A stretch of 64,000 nucleotides of DNA. It comes from Treponema denticola ATCC 35405. Lineage in GTDB: Bacteria > Spirochaetota > Spirochaetia > Treponematales > Treponemataceae. The notes beneath the pieces are model-generated. The model was given only the letters and a program-made list of their open reading frames with translations, searched no databases and was not told the DNA's origin. The position numbers and the translations under genes were made by a program. Location: NCBI RefSeq assembly GCF_000008185.1, contig NC_002967.9:2356001-2420000 (forward strand), in the 5' to 3' direction. Shown here piece after piece: positions 35,229 through 44,048 of this stretch (position 1 is its first letter; every line of letters starts with the position of its first letter).

Positions 35229-36158
35229 ATGAAAACAAAAAAAACTCTTATATACTTCGTATTAGTTGTTTCCTTAACTTTATTCGCCGCAAGCTGTTCA
35301 AAAATTAATGATTTTTTTAAACAAGATAAAAAAGACTTGCCTGACCGGACAACGGCAGAGGCAGGGCCGCGTGTTATTGCAGGCACTATGTCCATAGTCG
35401 AAATTTTAGATGACCTCGGCTATAAAAATGTTGCAGGCGTGCCTTCAAGCCGTCACGCTATGCCTGAGCTTTATGCAAAAACCGAAAAAATCGGAATGCC
35501 CATGCAGCCGGATATCGAAACGGTAAAACGTCTGAATGCGGATATCTATTTGGCTTCCCTAGGCTCAAAACCCACATTGGATAAGATATTCCAAAACCAA
35601 AACATAAAAACGGAATATGTCGATTTAAATTCCTATGAGGCATGTTTAAATACTATCAGACATCTGGGAGAAATGACTTCAAAACAAAAAGAGGCGGAAC
35701 ATGTTATTCAAACAATTGAAGCAAAAACCCTTGAAGTACGCCGCGCCATTTACGGCAAAAAAAGTCCCAAGGTATTGATGCTTCTAGGTTCTCCAAAAAA
35801 ATTGATGATGGGAACAAAAAACTGTTACACAGGAAGCTTGATGGAAGTTTTAAAAATTCACAATATCGCAAACGATATAGGAAACTTCGACAAATCATAC
35901 GTTCCCATAAATATAGAAGAAATCGTAAAACATCAGCCCGATGTCATCATACGCCTTACCCACACAAATTCCAAAGACACTGCCGAGAGCCTCAGGGCCG
36001 AGTTTGCAAAGAATGAAATTTGGCAGAAGGTAAAGGCCATAAAAGAAGATAAAATCTACGACCTTGACAGTAATTTATACACCGTTTCACGGAATATTAA
36101 AATAATGCAGGCTGTCGAGAATTTAAAAGAAATAATCTACGGAGAAACCGAAGACTAA
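35229..36158 (+). CDS. Iron/corrinoid-type ABC substrate-binding lipoprotein
   Basis: A 309-residue lipoprotein (lipobox FAASC, Cys near residue 23) of the helical-backbone BtuF/FepB/TroA-like class. It has PRVIAGTMSIVEILDDLGYK, KRLNADIYLASLGSKPTLDK, EYVDLNSYEACLNTIRHLGE and VLMLLGSPKKLMMGTKNCYT. Such proteins present ferric siderophores, haem or cobalamin to a FecCD permease. The many corrin genes in this window favour a corrinoid but do not prove it. No Shine-Dalgarno sequence is seen. A TAGAAT box (35215-35220) ends 8 nt before the ATG with TTAAAA 17 nt upstream of it, so an own, leaderless transcript is possible. Confidence 0.85.
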   Translation: MKTKKTLIYFVLVVSLTLFAASCSKINDFFKQDKKDLPDRTTAEAGPRVIAGTMSIVEILDDLGYKNVAGVPSSRHAMPELYAKTEKIGMPMQPDIETVKRLNADIYLASLGSKPTLDKIFQNQNIKTEYVDLNSYEACLNTIRHLGEMTSKQKEAEHVIQTIEAKTLEVRRAIYGKKSPKVLMLLGSPKKLMMGTKNCYTGSLMEVLKIHNIANDIGNFDKSYVPINIEEIVKHQPDVIIRLTHTNSKDTAESLRAEFAKNEIWQKVKAIKEDKIYDLDSNLYTVSRNIKIMQAVENLKEIIYGETED

Positions 36159-36177
36159 ATTCTAAAGGGTAAAAAAA

Positions 36178-37161
36178 ATGCTGGAAGAACGCCGAAGAAA
36201 AATGCTCATCTTTCTCTTTATTTCTTGCATTCTTCTGGCCTTATCCGTTTTGGCTGCAATCTATTTCGGAAGCACAAAAATCCCCCTCAGTGAGATTATA
36301 AAAATTATATTCTATCATGAAAACTCCGATTTTGCCATAATTATTTGGGACATAAGGATGCCCAGAATTATTTTAGCTCTCATAGTCGGAGCAAACCTTG
36401 CAGCTTCAGGAGCCCTGCTCCAAGCGGTTATCCAAAACCCTCTGGCAGACCCAGGAATAATAGGCATTTCGAGCGGAGCAAAGCTGGGGCTCTTACTGGC
36501 CCTCTTGATCTTTCCGCAATTTGTTACGGCAGCCCCCTTATTTGCATTTGCAGGAGCAATGGGGGCGGCAGTCTTGGTTTACCTTTTGGCTTGGAAGGGC
36601 GGAGTAAAAACCGTCCGCCTTATTTTGGCCGGTGTTGCAGTAAACGCTTTTTTTGCAGGAGTAAGCTATCTTATCACAATCTTAAACAACGACAAGATTC
36701 AAAACATCATGCTTTGGCTAAGCGGAAACCTTTCGGGACGCAGCATGTACGATGTTAAGCTTATCTTGCCCTACTCCCTCATAGGCCTTGCAGCCGCCCT
36801 TGCAGCCATCCGTCCGAGCAATCTCCTCTTATTCGGAGACGAAAAGGCCGGCAGTTTAGGCTTAAACATTACAAGGAGCCGAATTCTAATTTCGCTCACC
36901 GCTTCCTTTTTGGCGGCTATTTCCACATCCCTCGTCGGAGTCATAAGTTTTGTAGGCCTTGTAATTCCCCACATCGTAAGACTTATCACGGGCCCCAACT
37001 ACAAATATCTTTTACCCCTTTCGATATTAAACGGAGGGATATTTTTACTGATAGCCGACACCTTTGCACGCACAATAGCAGCCCCCATAGAATTACCTGT
37101 CGGCACCCTTATGGCCCTGGTCGGCGGCCCTTTTTTCGTTTATCTTTTAAGGAGGAAATAA
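36178..37161 (+). CDS. FecCD/BtuC-family ABC permease
   Basis: A 327-residue permease with about ten helices. Family signatures are IWDIRMPRIILALIVGANLA, ASGALLQAVIQNPLADPGII and GVISFVGLVIPHIVRLITGP, the last being the loop that couples to the ATPase. It ends in AGGAGG, a ribosome site followed by an ATG at 37162, yet no ATPase gene follows. The importer is thus incomplete at this locus. Confidence 0.94.
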   Translation: MLEERRRKMLIFLFISCILLALSVLAAIYFGSTKIPLSEIIKIIFYHENSDFAIIIWDIRMPRIILALIVGANLAASGALLQAVIQNPLADPGIIGISSGAKLGLLLALLIFPQFVTAAPLFAFAGAMGAAVLVYLLAWKGGVKTVRLILAGVAVNAFFAGVSYLITILNNDKIQNIMLWLSGNLSGRSMYDVKLILPYSLIGLAAALAAIRPSNLLLFGDEKAGSLGLNITRSRILISLTASFLAAISTSLVGVISFVGLVIPHIVRLITGPNYKYLLPLSILNGGIFLLIADTFARTIAAPIELPVGTLMALVGGPFFVYLLRRK

Positions 37162-37218
37162 ATGGGAAGAACAGCGGGCAGCAATACCACTCGCTGTTCA
37201 ATTAAAATAGAAGGAGAT
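37162..37218 (+). other. Truncated third gene / junction at the importer-island boundary
   Basis: An ATG with a good ribosome site starts GRTAGSNTTRCSIKIEGDL after its Met. From about residue 20 the frame runs antisense through the URO-D-like gene and is no longer protein-like. A second ribosome-like site AAGGAG (37211-37216) has no gene behind it. GAACAGCG/CGCTGTTC (37168-37175 and 37191-37198) forms an inverted repeat here. I infer that a reading frame, expected to be the ABC ATPase, was lost when the neighbouring block was acquired. Confidence 0.5.
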
Positions 37219-38226
37219 TTATTTACTATACTTTTCAGCGTAATTCCTTACTTGTTTAAGTCTTTTGTATCCGATCTCAGGAGCAATGGTACAATCTGCA
37301 CCTATAATAACACCCGTAGTTCCCGCTTCTTTTATCAAACTATCAACATAATTTTCAATCTCAATATCGGTGCCTACATCGATAAGAGTTCCCCTATTAT
37401 TATCAAACCCGCCAAGGACACAAGCATTGCCAAAGAATTTTTTTCCTTCTGCTAAAGAAACTTTTTCAGTATTTACAGCCCAGTTATATACCTTAGCTTT
37501 ATAATCTTTATAAAAGGATAAATCATTAGTATAATCGCCATAACCGCAGATATGAAGAATATTATTGTCCCAAAGAGAATTTATTTTATCAAGAACTTTT
37601 TTATCCGAAACCGAAACATATTTTTGATGGAAATTTAAATCGGCATCTTGTGATTGAACACTCTGAACACTGTAATATATTCCGTCAAGTTTTGTTTTGC
37701 CTTTGAGTTTATCCGCAAGTACAAGCAAGTCAGCAGCAATTTCTAAAGAAGCCTCCAACATAGCATTCGGATTTTCAAAAAAAAGTTTAACAAACAAATC
37801 AGGCTGTTTTTTATAACACTCCGTGTACAACCTTATATAGTTGAGCGGAGCAAAAATATTATAAAATGCAGCAACTTCTCCATCAAAGTAATCTAAAATA
37901 CTATTGACCATATCTATTTGCTTATCATACCACGGTGACAAATTTCCTATCGACTTTATTTTTTTAATATCGTCAATGCTGTTAATGTCATTTTTCATAA
38001 TTGACGGATGACCGAAAAAACCGTCAGACATTATTTTTACCATATCAGGTTTTAAATCGTCATACATTTTTTTCGTGCCGTCAATTGTTGCCTGAATAAT
38101 TCCATCATCCAGTAAACCTCGGAATTGTCTGTACTCATCTGCAAAATGCCACCAAAAACCTACAGGGACTCTTCGGACATGCTTATTGTTAAAAGCATCC
38201 AAAATCAATTTTCTTTTTTCTTTCAT
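37219..38226 (-). CDS. URO-D/MtaA-like zinc methyltransferase-family protein
   Basis: A 335-residue TIM-barrel protein of the uroporphyrinogen decarboxylase superfamily. H225-x-C227 (ILHICGYG) and C312 (IIGADCTIAPE) form the zinc-ligand pattern of MtaA/CmuA-type methyltransferases, which move methyl groups between a corrinoid protein and a thiol. True HemE lacks this cysteine set, and no haem genes are nearby. It is the last gene of the nine-gene operon, 16 bp after dhaL. The methyl acceptor is unknown, and no corrinoid-binding protein is encoded in the block. Confidence 0.8.
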   Translation of the reverse strand: MKEKRKLILDAFNNKHVRRVPVGFWWHFADEYRQFRGLLDDGIIQATIDGTKKMYDDLKPDMVKIMSDGFFGHPSIMKNDINSIDDIKKIKSIGNLSPWYDKQIDMVNSILDYFDGEVAAFYNIFAPLNYIRLYTECYKKQPDLFVKLFFENPNAMLEASLEIAADLLVLADKLKGKTKLDGIYYSVQSVQSQDADLNFHQKYVSVSDKKVLDKINSLWDNNILHICGYGDYTNDLSFYKDYKAKVYNWAVNTEKVSLAEGKKFFGNACVLGGFDNNRGTLIDVGTDIEIENYVDSLIKEAGTTGVIIGADCTIAPEIGYKRLKQVRNYAEKYSK

Positions 38227-38242
38227 ACTTCACACCTCTAAA

Positions 38243-38872
38243 CTACTTATCTTTTAGGTAATTATTTAAAGCCTTAAATACTAGGTATCCTGCATAGGAA
38301 CCTCCATCAAGAATGCCGATACTTTTTTCTGCATAGTAAGCGGCTCTACCATGAACAGATTTCATATTCCGTGTTGAATCAGAACCTTCTTTTGCAATTT
38401 TTTCAGATTCTTTTATAAGTTCTCTATCAGGAATTTTACCCAAATTTTCCCTAACGAATTTTTCAACAGGAACAAGTGTATCAACAAGGGTTTTTTCCCC
38501 CGGCTTTGCACCTCCCTTTTTCATAATCTCTTCATTAAATTTTGAAAAGCCGGATGCAATGTCTTCCCCCGTTAAGTCTTGTTTTCCTTTAAAAGCTTTT
38601 CCCATAGCCATTAATCCGAATGATAATATGGTACCTAAACTTGAAGGAGCTTTTTCATTAAAAGCCATCGCAGCTTTGAGAATACCAAGACCGATGTCTT
38701 TTCCACTGTCATCTTTAAATGCATTAACAGCAGCATTGAATCCTGCACTCATAGAGATGCCTAAGTCGCCGTCACCGTTTTGCTGGTCAAGCTCGATAAG
38801 ATAGCCTTTTTCATCATCCATAGTCTTTGCTATTTCAATTAATACATCTAAAATTATATCCTTTGTAATCAT
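38243..38872 (-). CDS. dhaL: Dihydroxyacetone kinase-type subunit DhaL
   Basis: A 209-residue ADP/ATP-binding subunit. The magnesium-binding aspartates D29, D34 and D36 are present (LDQQNGDGDLG), as are SSLGTILSFGLMAMGKAFKG, DTLVPVEKF and KSVHGRAAYYAEKSIGILDG. In PTS-type enzymes DhaL holds ADP and is rephosphorylated by DhaM. No dhaM is in the block, so phosphate may come from ATP or from a DhaM elsewhere. Relatives include kinases for four-carbon ketoses, so the substrate is open. Confidence 0.88.
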   Translation of the reverse strand: MITKDIILDVLIEIAKTMDDEKGYLIELDQQNGDGDLGISMSAGFNAAVNAFKDDSGKDIGLGILKAAMAFNEKAPSSLGTILSFGLMAMGKAFKGKQDLTGEDIASGFSKFNEEIMKKGGAKPGEKTLVDTLVPVEKFVRENLGKIPDRELIKESEKIAKEGSDSTRNMKSVHGRAAYYAEKSIGILDGGSYAGYLVFKALNNYLKDK

Positions 38873-38881
38873 AGCGATATC

Positions 38882-39889
38882 CTATTTTTTATTCGCATTT
38901 GTATAGAAGGGCGTATTTGCATCATGGAGAAGCAAGGTTTTTAATTCATCATCCAATTTCATAATTGTGATAGAAAGCCCTGCCATCTCCATTGATGTTG
39001 CAAATTCCCCTACATGAGGGCTTATTACTTTTACACCCAGACCATTTAAAATATTAAATAAATCCCGATAGACAATAAATAACTCTTCCATAGGAGTGGC
39101 GCCAAGACCGTTAATCATTACGGCAACTTCATCGTTTTTCGAAAAAGAAATTTCGGTTGCAATTTTATCAAAAATCATTTTTGCAACCTCGGCTGAAGTT
39201 TTCAGTTTTGAAACCTCTATACCTACCTCTCCGTGAATACCCATTCCTATTTCCATTTCATCATCCTTGATTGAAAAAGTTGGTTTGCCGACTTCAGGAA
39301 CTATACATGGTGATAAAGCTATACCCATCGTGCGTATGTTATCAAGAGCCTTTTCCGTAACCGAAACAAGTTTTTCAAGATCATAACCTTTTTGAGCTGC
39401 AGCGCCTGCAACTTTGTAGGCAAAAACCATTCCTGCAACTCCTCGCCGCTTATCCTTTGTCTCAATCGGTGATGAAGCAATATCATCCATCACTCTTATT
39501 TCTTTGACCTGTATACTGTCCATTTCAGCCATAGACATTGCCATTTCAAAATTGAGTTTATCTCCTCCGTAATTTCCATACAGACACAATACACCCTTTC
39601 CGAAATTACAGGCTTTAATCATCTCATACATTTTATTGGCAGACGGAGAAGCAAAAACATTACCTACGGCACATCCGTCAAGCATTCCATCACCTACATA
39701 ACCGAGAAACACAGGTAGATGACCGCTGCCGCCCGCAGTAACAATACCGACCTTATTGTCTTTTTTTGTTTTATTAAGAATAACCCGCTTATCCCCATTT
39801 AACGGCATTATTTTATCTGGATAGGCGTATAAAATTCCTTCCACCATTTCATCTACAAATTCTTCAGGTCTATTTAATATTTTTTTCAT
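38882..39889 (-). CDS. dhaK: Dihydroxyacetone kinase-type subunit DhaK
   Basis: A 335-residue substrate-binding subunit. Catalytic positions known from E. coli DhaK are retained: H57 in TAGGSGHLPVFLG, D110 in GNYGGDKLNF, and H219 in GMGIHGEVGIE, the histidine that covalently holds the ketose as a hemiaminal. The enzyme pair should therefore be active on a short ketose or aldose. It lies between the binding-protein gene and dhaL with 8-10 bp gaps, so one transcript. Confidence 0.9.
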   Translation of the reverse strand: MKKILNRPEEFVDEMVEGILYAYPDKIMPLNGDKRVILNKTKKDNKVGIVTAGGSGHLPVFLGYVGDGMLDGCAVGNVFASPSANKMYEMIKACNFGKGVLCLYGNYGGDKLNFEMAMSMAEMDSIQVKEIRVMDDIASSPIETKDKRRGVAGMVFAYKVAGAAAQKGYDLEKLVSVTEKALDNIRTMGIALSPCIVPEVGKPTFSIKDDEMEIGMGIHGEVGIEVSKLKTSAEVAKMIFDKIATEISFSKNDEVAVMINGLGATPMEELFIVYRDLFNILNGLGVKVISPHVGEFATSMEMAGLSITIMKLDDELKTLLLHDANTPFYTNANKK

Positions 39890-39898
39890 AGTAGCTCC

Positions 39899-41056
39899 TT
39901 AATCATCGATCCTAGTAAATTTACCGTTTTTAATAAACATAGGAACAAGAGATCTTACAGCATCGCCTAATTCATTCATGTTATAAGGTCCGGATAAGGC
40001 ATTATATCCCTTCATATTAGCTAAAGTTTCTCTTACAACAACAGGGTCGTCACTGCCGGCCATATCTACTGCTGTTGCTAGCTGCTTAACGACATCATAA
40101 GTTTGCATTACAAAAGCATCTCCCTGTTTTCCTGTCCTCTTTGTATATTCTCCAATTACACGGATAAATTCAGGCGTATTTATATCGGGAGAATATGCAT
40201 TCATTATAAAAGCTCCTTCAACTATATCTCCAGCTAAATCTATCAATTCTTGTTTTAGTGTAGAACTTGAAAGAATCATTTGAACATTAAAGTCCAAATT
40301 TTTTGCCTGCCTTACTATATTTGCAGAATCTTGATAATAGGCAACGGGGAAAAAAGCTTCAGGGTTTGTTGTTTTTGCTTTAGATATCATCGGAGTAAAA
40401 TCGGATGTCTGGTTCGGTATATAAGTTTGAAGATCGGTTATTTTTCCGCCAAGTTTTACAAATTCGTTGGTAAATATTTTTGCAATATTATTTCCCCAGT
40501 CGTCATTTACATTAAGAATGGCTACACTTTTAATTCCAAGCTTTGTATAAACATAATCTGCATACTGTGTGGTCTCAATTTGTTGCGTAGGCGTATTTCT
40601 AAACATAAATTTACCCAATGATGAAAAATCCGCATGTGATGAAGTGGGCGAATAATTGATAATTTTTGCTTTCTCGTATATGGGAGCGGCAGCCATTGAT
40701 GGTGTAGAACCGAAACCTCCTACTACGGCAAGATATTTTTTTTCTGCAACAATCTTATTCGCAATATTAACCGCTTCTTTTGCATCATTTTTATCATCAT
40801 AAAAGTCTACAATTATTTTTCTTCCGCCGAGAACTCCATTCCCTGCATCATTGATATCCTTTAAAGCAAGCTCCACAGCAATCTTTTCCGTATCACCGTA
40901 TTGCTTTGCATCTCCGGTTAACGGACCGTACCAAGCAAAATAAATAGGTTTAGTTGCCTTGTCTTCAGTCGTTTTTGCTTCGTCTTTTCCTGTACAAGAA
41001 TTTAATATCAATATAACACTTAATAAACTTAAAATATATATCCTTATTTTTTTCAT
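39899..41056 (-). CDS. Liv-type ABC substrate-binding lipoprotein
   Basis: A 385-residue lipoprotein (lipobox LILNSC, Cys near residue 21) of the type I Peripla_BP_6/LivK class: YFAWYGPLTGDAKQYGDTEK, GGRKIIVDFYDDKNDAKEAV, VGGFGSTPSMAAAPIYEKAK and NYSPTSSHADFSSLGKFMFR. Relatives bind branched-chain amino acids, amides, urea or aromatic acids, so the ligand is not predictable by eye. Its start overlaps the ATC-hydrolase-like gene by 4 bp. Unusually, the binding protein is placed after the transporter core rather than first. Confidence 0.88.
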   Translation of the reverse strand: MKKIRIYILSLLSVILILNSCTGKDEAKTTEDKATKPIYFAWYGPLTGDAKQYGDTEKIAVELALKDINDAGNGVLGGRKIIVDFYDDKNDAKEAVNIANKIVAEKKYLAVVGGFGSTPSMAAAPIYEKAKIINYSPTSSHADFSSLGKFMFRNTPTQQIETTQYADYVYTKLGIKSVAILNVNDDWGNNIAKIFTNEFVKLGGKITDLQTYIPNQTSDFTPMISKAKTTNPEAFFPVAYYQDSANIVRQAKNLDFNVQMILSSSTLKQELIDLAGDIVEGAFIMNAYSPDINTPEFIRVIGEYTKRTGKQGDAFVMQTYDVVKQLATAVDMAGSDDPVVVRETLANMKGYNALSGPYNMNELGDAVRSLVPMFIKNGKFTRIDD

Positions 41057-41562
41057 TTTTCCGTCTCCTTTATCTTTTCAAATAATAATTCACATACGCA
41101 GTGACCTTGTGCTATTGTTTTTCCAAGTGTAAATCTCAAATTAGGAAAACAATCGCCTATAGCCTTGTCACCTTCCATTGTTATGTCGCATAACTCAGCA
41201 AGTTCATCATCACAGTAACCTTGTTTTGTCCACTCTTCAACATAAGGACAATAGTTAAAATGAATCAAAAACATATCTTCTGTTTTTTTTACGACTTCCA
41301 TTTCATAAATATCAAAGTGGGGCTGTGAAGCAAAAACCTCAAGAAACTCATCAATAGTAAAATCTTTTTTTAAAGACTTTTTCATGCTTGCTGCAATATC
41401 TTGCCCATACTTATAGATTGCATCTCTTGCAAATTGTTTATCAAGCCCGCGTTCAGCTGCGCATTTTATCATATTACTGATAGTAGCAGCTCTTCTTTGA
41501 CATATATTACGTTGTCCGTCCAAAGCCGGACTGCTTTTCCGTTTTACATTTGTTATAACCAC
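41053..41562 (-). CDS. ATC-hydrolase-like protein (L-2-amino-thiazoline-4-carboxylate hydrolase family)
   Basis: A 169-residue protein with the cysteine-rich core of this family: IHFNYCPYVEEWTKQGYCDD, then LAELCDITMEGDKAIGDCFP, RFTLGKTIAQGHCVCELLFE. Characterised members open 2-amino-thiazoline-4-carboxylate on the way to cysteine, but most family members are untested. It sits between livF and the binding-protein gene, with overlaps of 1 and 4 bp, which ties it to the imported compound. This suggests a cyclic or sulfur- or nitrogen-bearing substrate, as an inference. Confidence 0.72.
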   Translation of the reverse strand: MVITNVKRKSSPALDGQRNICQRRAATISNMIKCAAERGLDKQFARDAIYKYGQDIAASMKKSLKKDFTIDEFLEVFASQPHFDIYEMEVVKKTEDMFLIHFNYCPYVEEWTKQGYCDDELAELCDITMEGDKAIGDCFPNLRFTLGKTIAQGHCVCELLFEKIKETEK

Positions 41563-42269
41563 TATATACCTCCTAAATATAATTTATGCACTTCTTCATT
41601 GTTTAATAATTCTTTACTTTTACCCTCCAATCTTATTTTTCCGGTTTCAAGTACATAGCCCCTATCGGAAATAGATAAAGCCATTTTTGCGTTTTGCTCG
41701 ACTAATAAGACCGTAATCCCTTCATCCCGAATCCTCCTAATCATTTTAAATATTTCTTTAACTATTATAGGAGCGAGACCCAGTGAAGGTTCATCAAGAA
41801 TCAATATCTTAGGTGATGCCATCAAAGCTCTTCCAATTGCAAGCATTTGCTGTTCACCCCCAGACAAAGTTCCGCCAGCCTGCCAACTGCGTTCCTTCAA
41901 AATAGGAAACAGCTCAAAAACATTGTTTTTTCCTTTCTCTAATTCAGCTCTAGTTCTAAAATAACCTCCTAACTCAAGATTTTCTATTACCGACATTCTA
42001 GGAAATATTTGTCTCCCCTCTGGTGACAAAGAAATCCCTTTCTTTACAAGTTCATATGACTCTAATTTTGTAACATCTTCGCCATTAAATAAAACCGTAC
42101 CGGATGCGGGTTTTATTAATCCTGCTAAGCTGTTTAAAGTTGTACTTTTTCCGGCACCATTTGAACCTATTATAGTTACAATTTCACCTTGATTAATATT
42201 AAAATTAATTCCACGGATTGCTTTTATTTCTCCGTAACTGACATGTAAATCTTTAACTTCTAAAAGCAC
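41562..42269 (-). CDS. livF: Liv-type ABC ATPase LivF
   Basis: A 235-residue ATPase: Walker A GSNGAGKSTTLNSLAG, Q-loop SPEGRQIFPRMSVIENLELG, signature TLSGGEQQMLAIGRAL, Walker B ILILDEPSLGLAP and the H-switch equivalent LLVEQNAK. The PEGRQIFP segment is typical of LivF. It overlaps livG by one base. It pairs with LivG to power uptake through LivH-LivM. Confidence 0.93.
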   Translation of the reverse strand: MLLEVKDLHVSYGEIKAIRGINFNINQGEIVTIIGSNGAGKSTTLNSLAGLIKPASGTVLFNGEDVTKLESYELVKKGISLSPEGRQIFPRMSVIENLELGGYFRTRAELEKGKNNVFELFPILKERSWQAGGTLSGGEQQMLAIGRALMASPKILILDEPSLGLAPIIVKEIFKMIRRIRDEGITVLLVEQNAKMALSISDRGYVLETGKIRLEGKSKELLNNEEVHKLYLGGI

Positions 42270-43039
42270 TAAACATCCTCCTCTCCAAGGTATGCATTAA
42301 TAACGGCTTTATCCTTAACTATTTCTTCAGGAGAATCTTCCGCTATTTTTAGCCCATGGTTTATAACATAAACACTGTCACTGAGGCTCATAACTAATTT
42401 CATATCATGTTCAATCAGCATTATAGCCATATCTTTTGATTTTAAACTTTGTATAAATTCGGTCAACTCTATTGTTTCTTGTTCATTCATACCTGCAGCA
42501 GGTTCATCAAGCATAAGTAGTTTAGGATTTGATGCCAGAGCTCGTGCAATCTCTAATTTACGCCGTAGACCATAAGGCAAAGAATCAGGCATTTCATACC
42601 TAAGATGAATCAAGCCTACTCTATCTAAAAGGCTCAGAGCTTTATTTTTATTTTTTTGTTCTTCAGCTTTATGTCTTTTAGTTTTAAATAAAGCATCTAA
42701 TATATCTTCATTTTCTTTGTTATGACAACCTACCATTACATTATCCAATATTGTCATATTCTTAAATAAGCGTATATTTTGAAATGTACGCACAATCCCT
42801 TTTTCGTTTATTCTATGAGGTTTCAAATTCGTTATATCTTCACCGCAAAAATGAATAGACCCCAATGTAGGTTTATATATACCTGATATTAAATTGAAAA
42901 GAGTGGTTTTTCCGGCTCCATTAGGGCCTATAATTCCTTGAATCTTTCCAAGATATACGGACATGTTTATATTATCAACAGCCATAATACCGCCAAAACG
43001 CTTGGTTACATCCGTTATTTTAAGAATTGGATTCGACAT
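42269..43039 (-). CDS. livG: Liv-type ABC ATPase LivG
   Basis: A 256-residue ATPase: Walker A GPNGAGKTTLFNLISG, RTFQNIRLFKNMTILDNVMV, an ABC signature PYGLRRKLEIARAL, and Walker B LLMLDEPAAGMNEQE. The LSGGQ-type signature is replaced by PYGLRRK, similar to the usual LivG YGxQRR form. It overlaps livM by 20 bp. Confidence 0.93.
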   Translation of the reverse strand: MSNPILKITDVTKRFGGIMAVDNINMSVYLGKIQGIIGPNGAGKTTLFNLISGIYKPTLGSIHFCGEDITNLKPHRINEKGIVRTFQNIRLFKNMTILDNVMVGCHNKENEDILDALFKTKRHKAEEQKNKNKALSLLDRVGLIHLRYEMPDSLPYGLRRKLEIARALASNPKLLMLDEPAAGMNEQETIELTEFIQSLKSKDMAIMLIEHDMKLVMSLSDSVYVINHGLKIAEDSPEEIVKDKAVINAYLGEEDV

Positions 43040-44039
43040 TTAAGTCCTCCTTTTCCATATTTGCTATAGATCGTATCCGTTCAAAATTTATCTTACCCAT
43101 AACACCTGAGGGTTTAAATATAACTATCAAAACCAATATAAGACCATATATAATTTGCCGATAATCGGATAAAAATCTGAGGGCTTCAGGTAAAATAGTC
43201 AATGCCAGAGCTCCTAAAATACTTCCGGGCAAACTTCCCAATCCGCCAAATATGGCCATCGATAAAATTAAAATTGATTGTTCAAAATTAAAAGCATTAG
43301 GATCAATAAAACTCATATAATGAGCGTAATAGGCTCCGGCCATTCCTGCAATACCCGCTGAAATAGAAAATATAATAACGGTATATTTATAAACATTTAC
43401 TCCAATAGCTCCGGCAGCTAAATCGTCATCTTTTATTGCGCGTACGGCACGCCCATGTTTTGAATTTAAAATTGAATTAATTATATATAAGGCAAATATT
43501 AAAAGAACCAGCCCAACATAGTACTTAAATCTGTATGAGTCAAACTCTTTCCCAAAAATTACTATACCCGGTATCCTTGAAATTCCCTGAGGGCCTCGCG
43601 TCATCTCCATCCAGTTAAGCTCTATCATTCGCATGATTTCAGAAAAACCTAGAGTTACAATTGCAAAATATCGGCCGCGTATGCGCAAAGTCGGGAGAGC
43701 CAGCATTGCTCCAAAAATACCAGCAAATAAAGAGGCTGCTATACATCCGATAATAAAATCAACTTGAAAACGCGTTCCAAGTATTGCAGCAACATAAGCC
43801 CCCAAACCGAAAAAAGCCGCTTGTCCCAAAAGTGTAAATCCAACATAACCCGTAACTAAATTAAGAGATAAGGTCAATATTGAATATATAAAGAACATTA
43901 TTGCTATGCCAAGATAGTAATTATTGTCAACAAAAATCGGGAAAGATATTGCCAGAACAGCAAGTATAATTAAAACAAATATCTGATTTTTAGCGATTTT
44001 TTTAATCATTTTATCTAAGATAATCGATTTTTTTCTCAT
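43020..44039 (-). CDS. livM: Liv-type ABC permease LivM
   Basis: A 339-residue permease with about ten helices. The family stretches are LSLNLVTGYVGFTLLGQAAF, LRIRGRYFAIVTLGFSEIMR, GRAVRAIKDDDLAAGAIGVN and FGGLGSLPGSILGALALTIL. Start ATG 44039 lies 9 bp after livH's stop. It makes the membrane channel with LivH. Confidence 0.93.
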   Translation of the reverse strand: MRKKSIILDKMIKKIAKNQIFVLIILAVLAISFPIFVDNNYYLGIAIMFFIYSILTLSLNLVTGYVGFTLLGQAAFFGLGAYVAAILGTRFQVDFIIGCIAASLFAGIFGAMLALPTLRIRGRYFAIVTLGFSEIMRMIELNWMEMTRGPQGISRIPGIVIFGKEFDSYRFKYYVGLVLLIFALYIINSILNSKHGRAVRAIKDDDLAAGAIGVNVYKYTVIIFSISAGIAGMAGAYYAHYMSFIDPNAFNFEQSILILSMAIFGGLGSLPGSILGALALTILPEALRFLSDYRQIIYGLILVLIVIFKPSGVMGKINFERIRSIANMEKEDLNVESNS

Positions 44040-44048
44040 ACAGTCCTC

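Noticed and set aside
37162-37455. A 97-codon plus-strand frame after the permease
   Set aside because: Only the first ~20 codons precede the URO-D-like gene; the rest is its antisense and is not protein-like.
37219-38226. HemE (true uroporphyrinogen decarboxylase)
   Set aside because: It has the H-x-C...C zinc ligand set of MtaA-like methyltransferases and no haem genes nearby.
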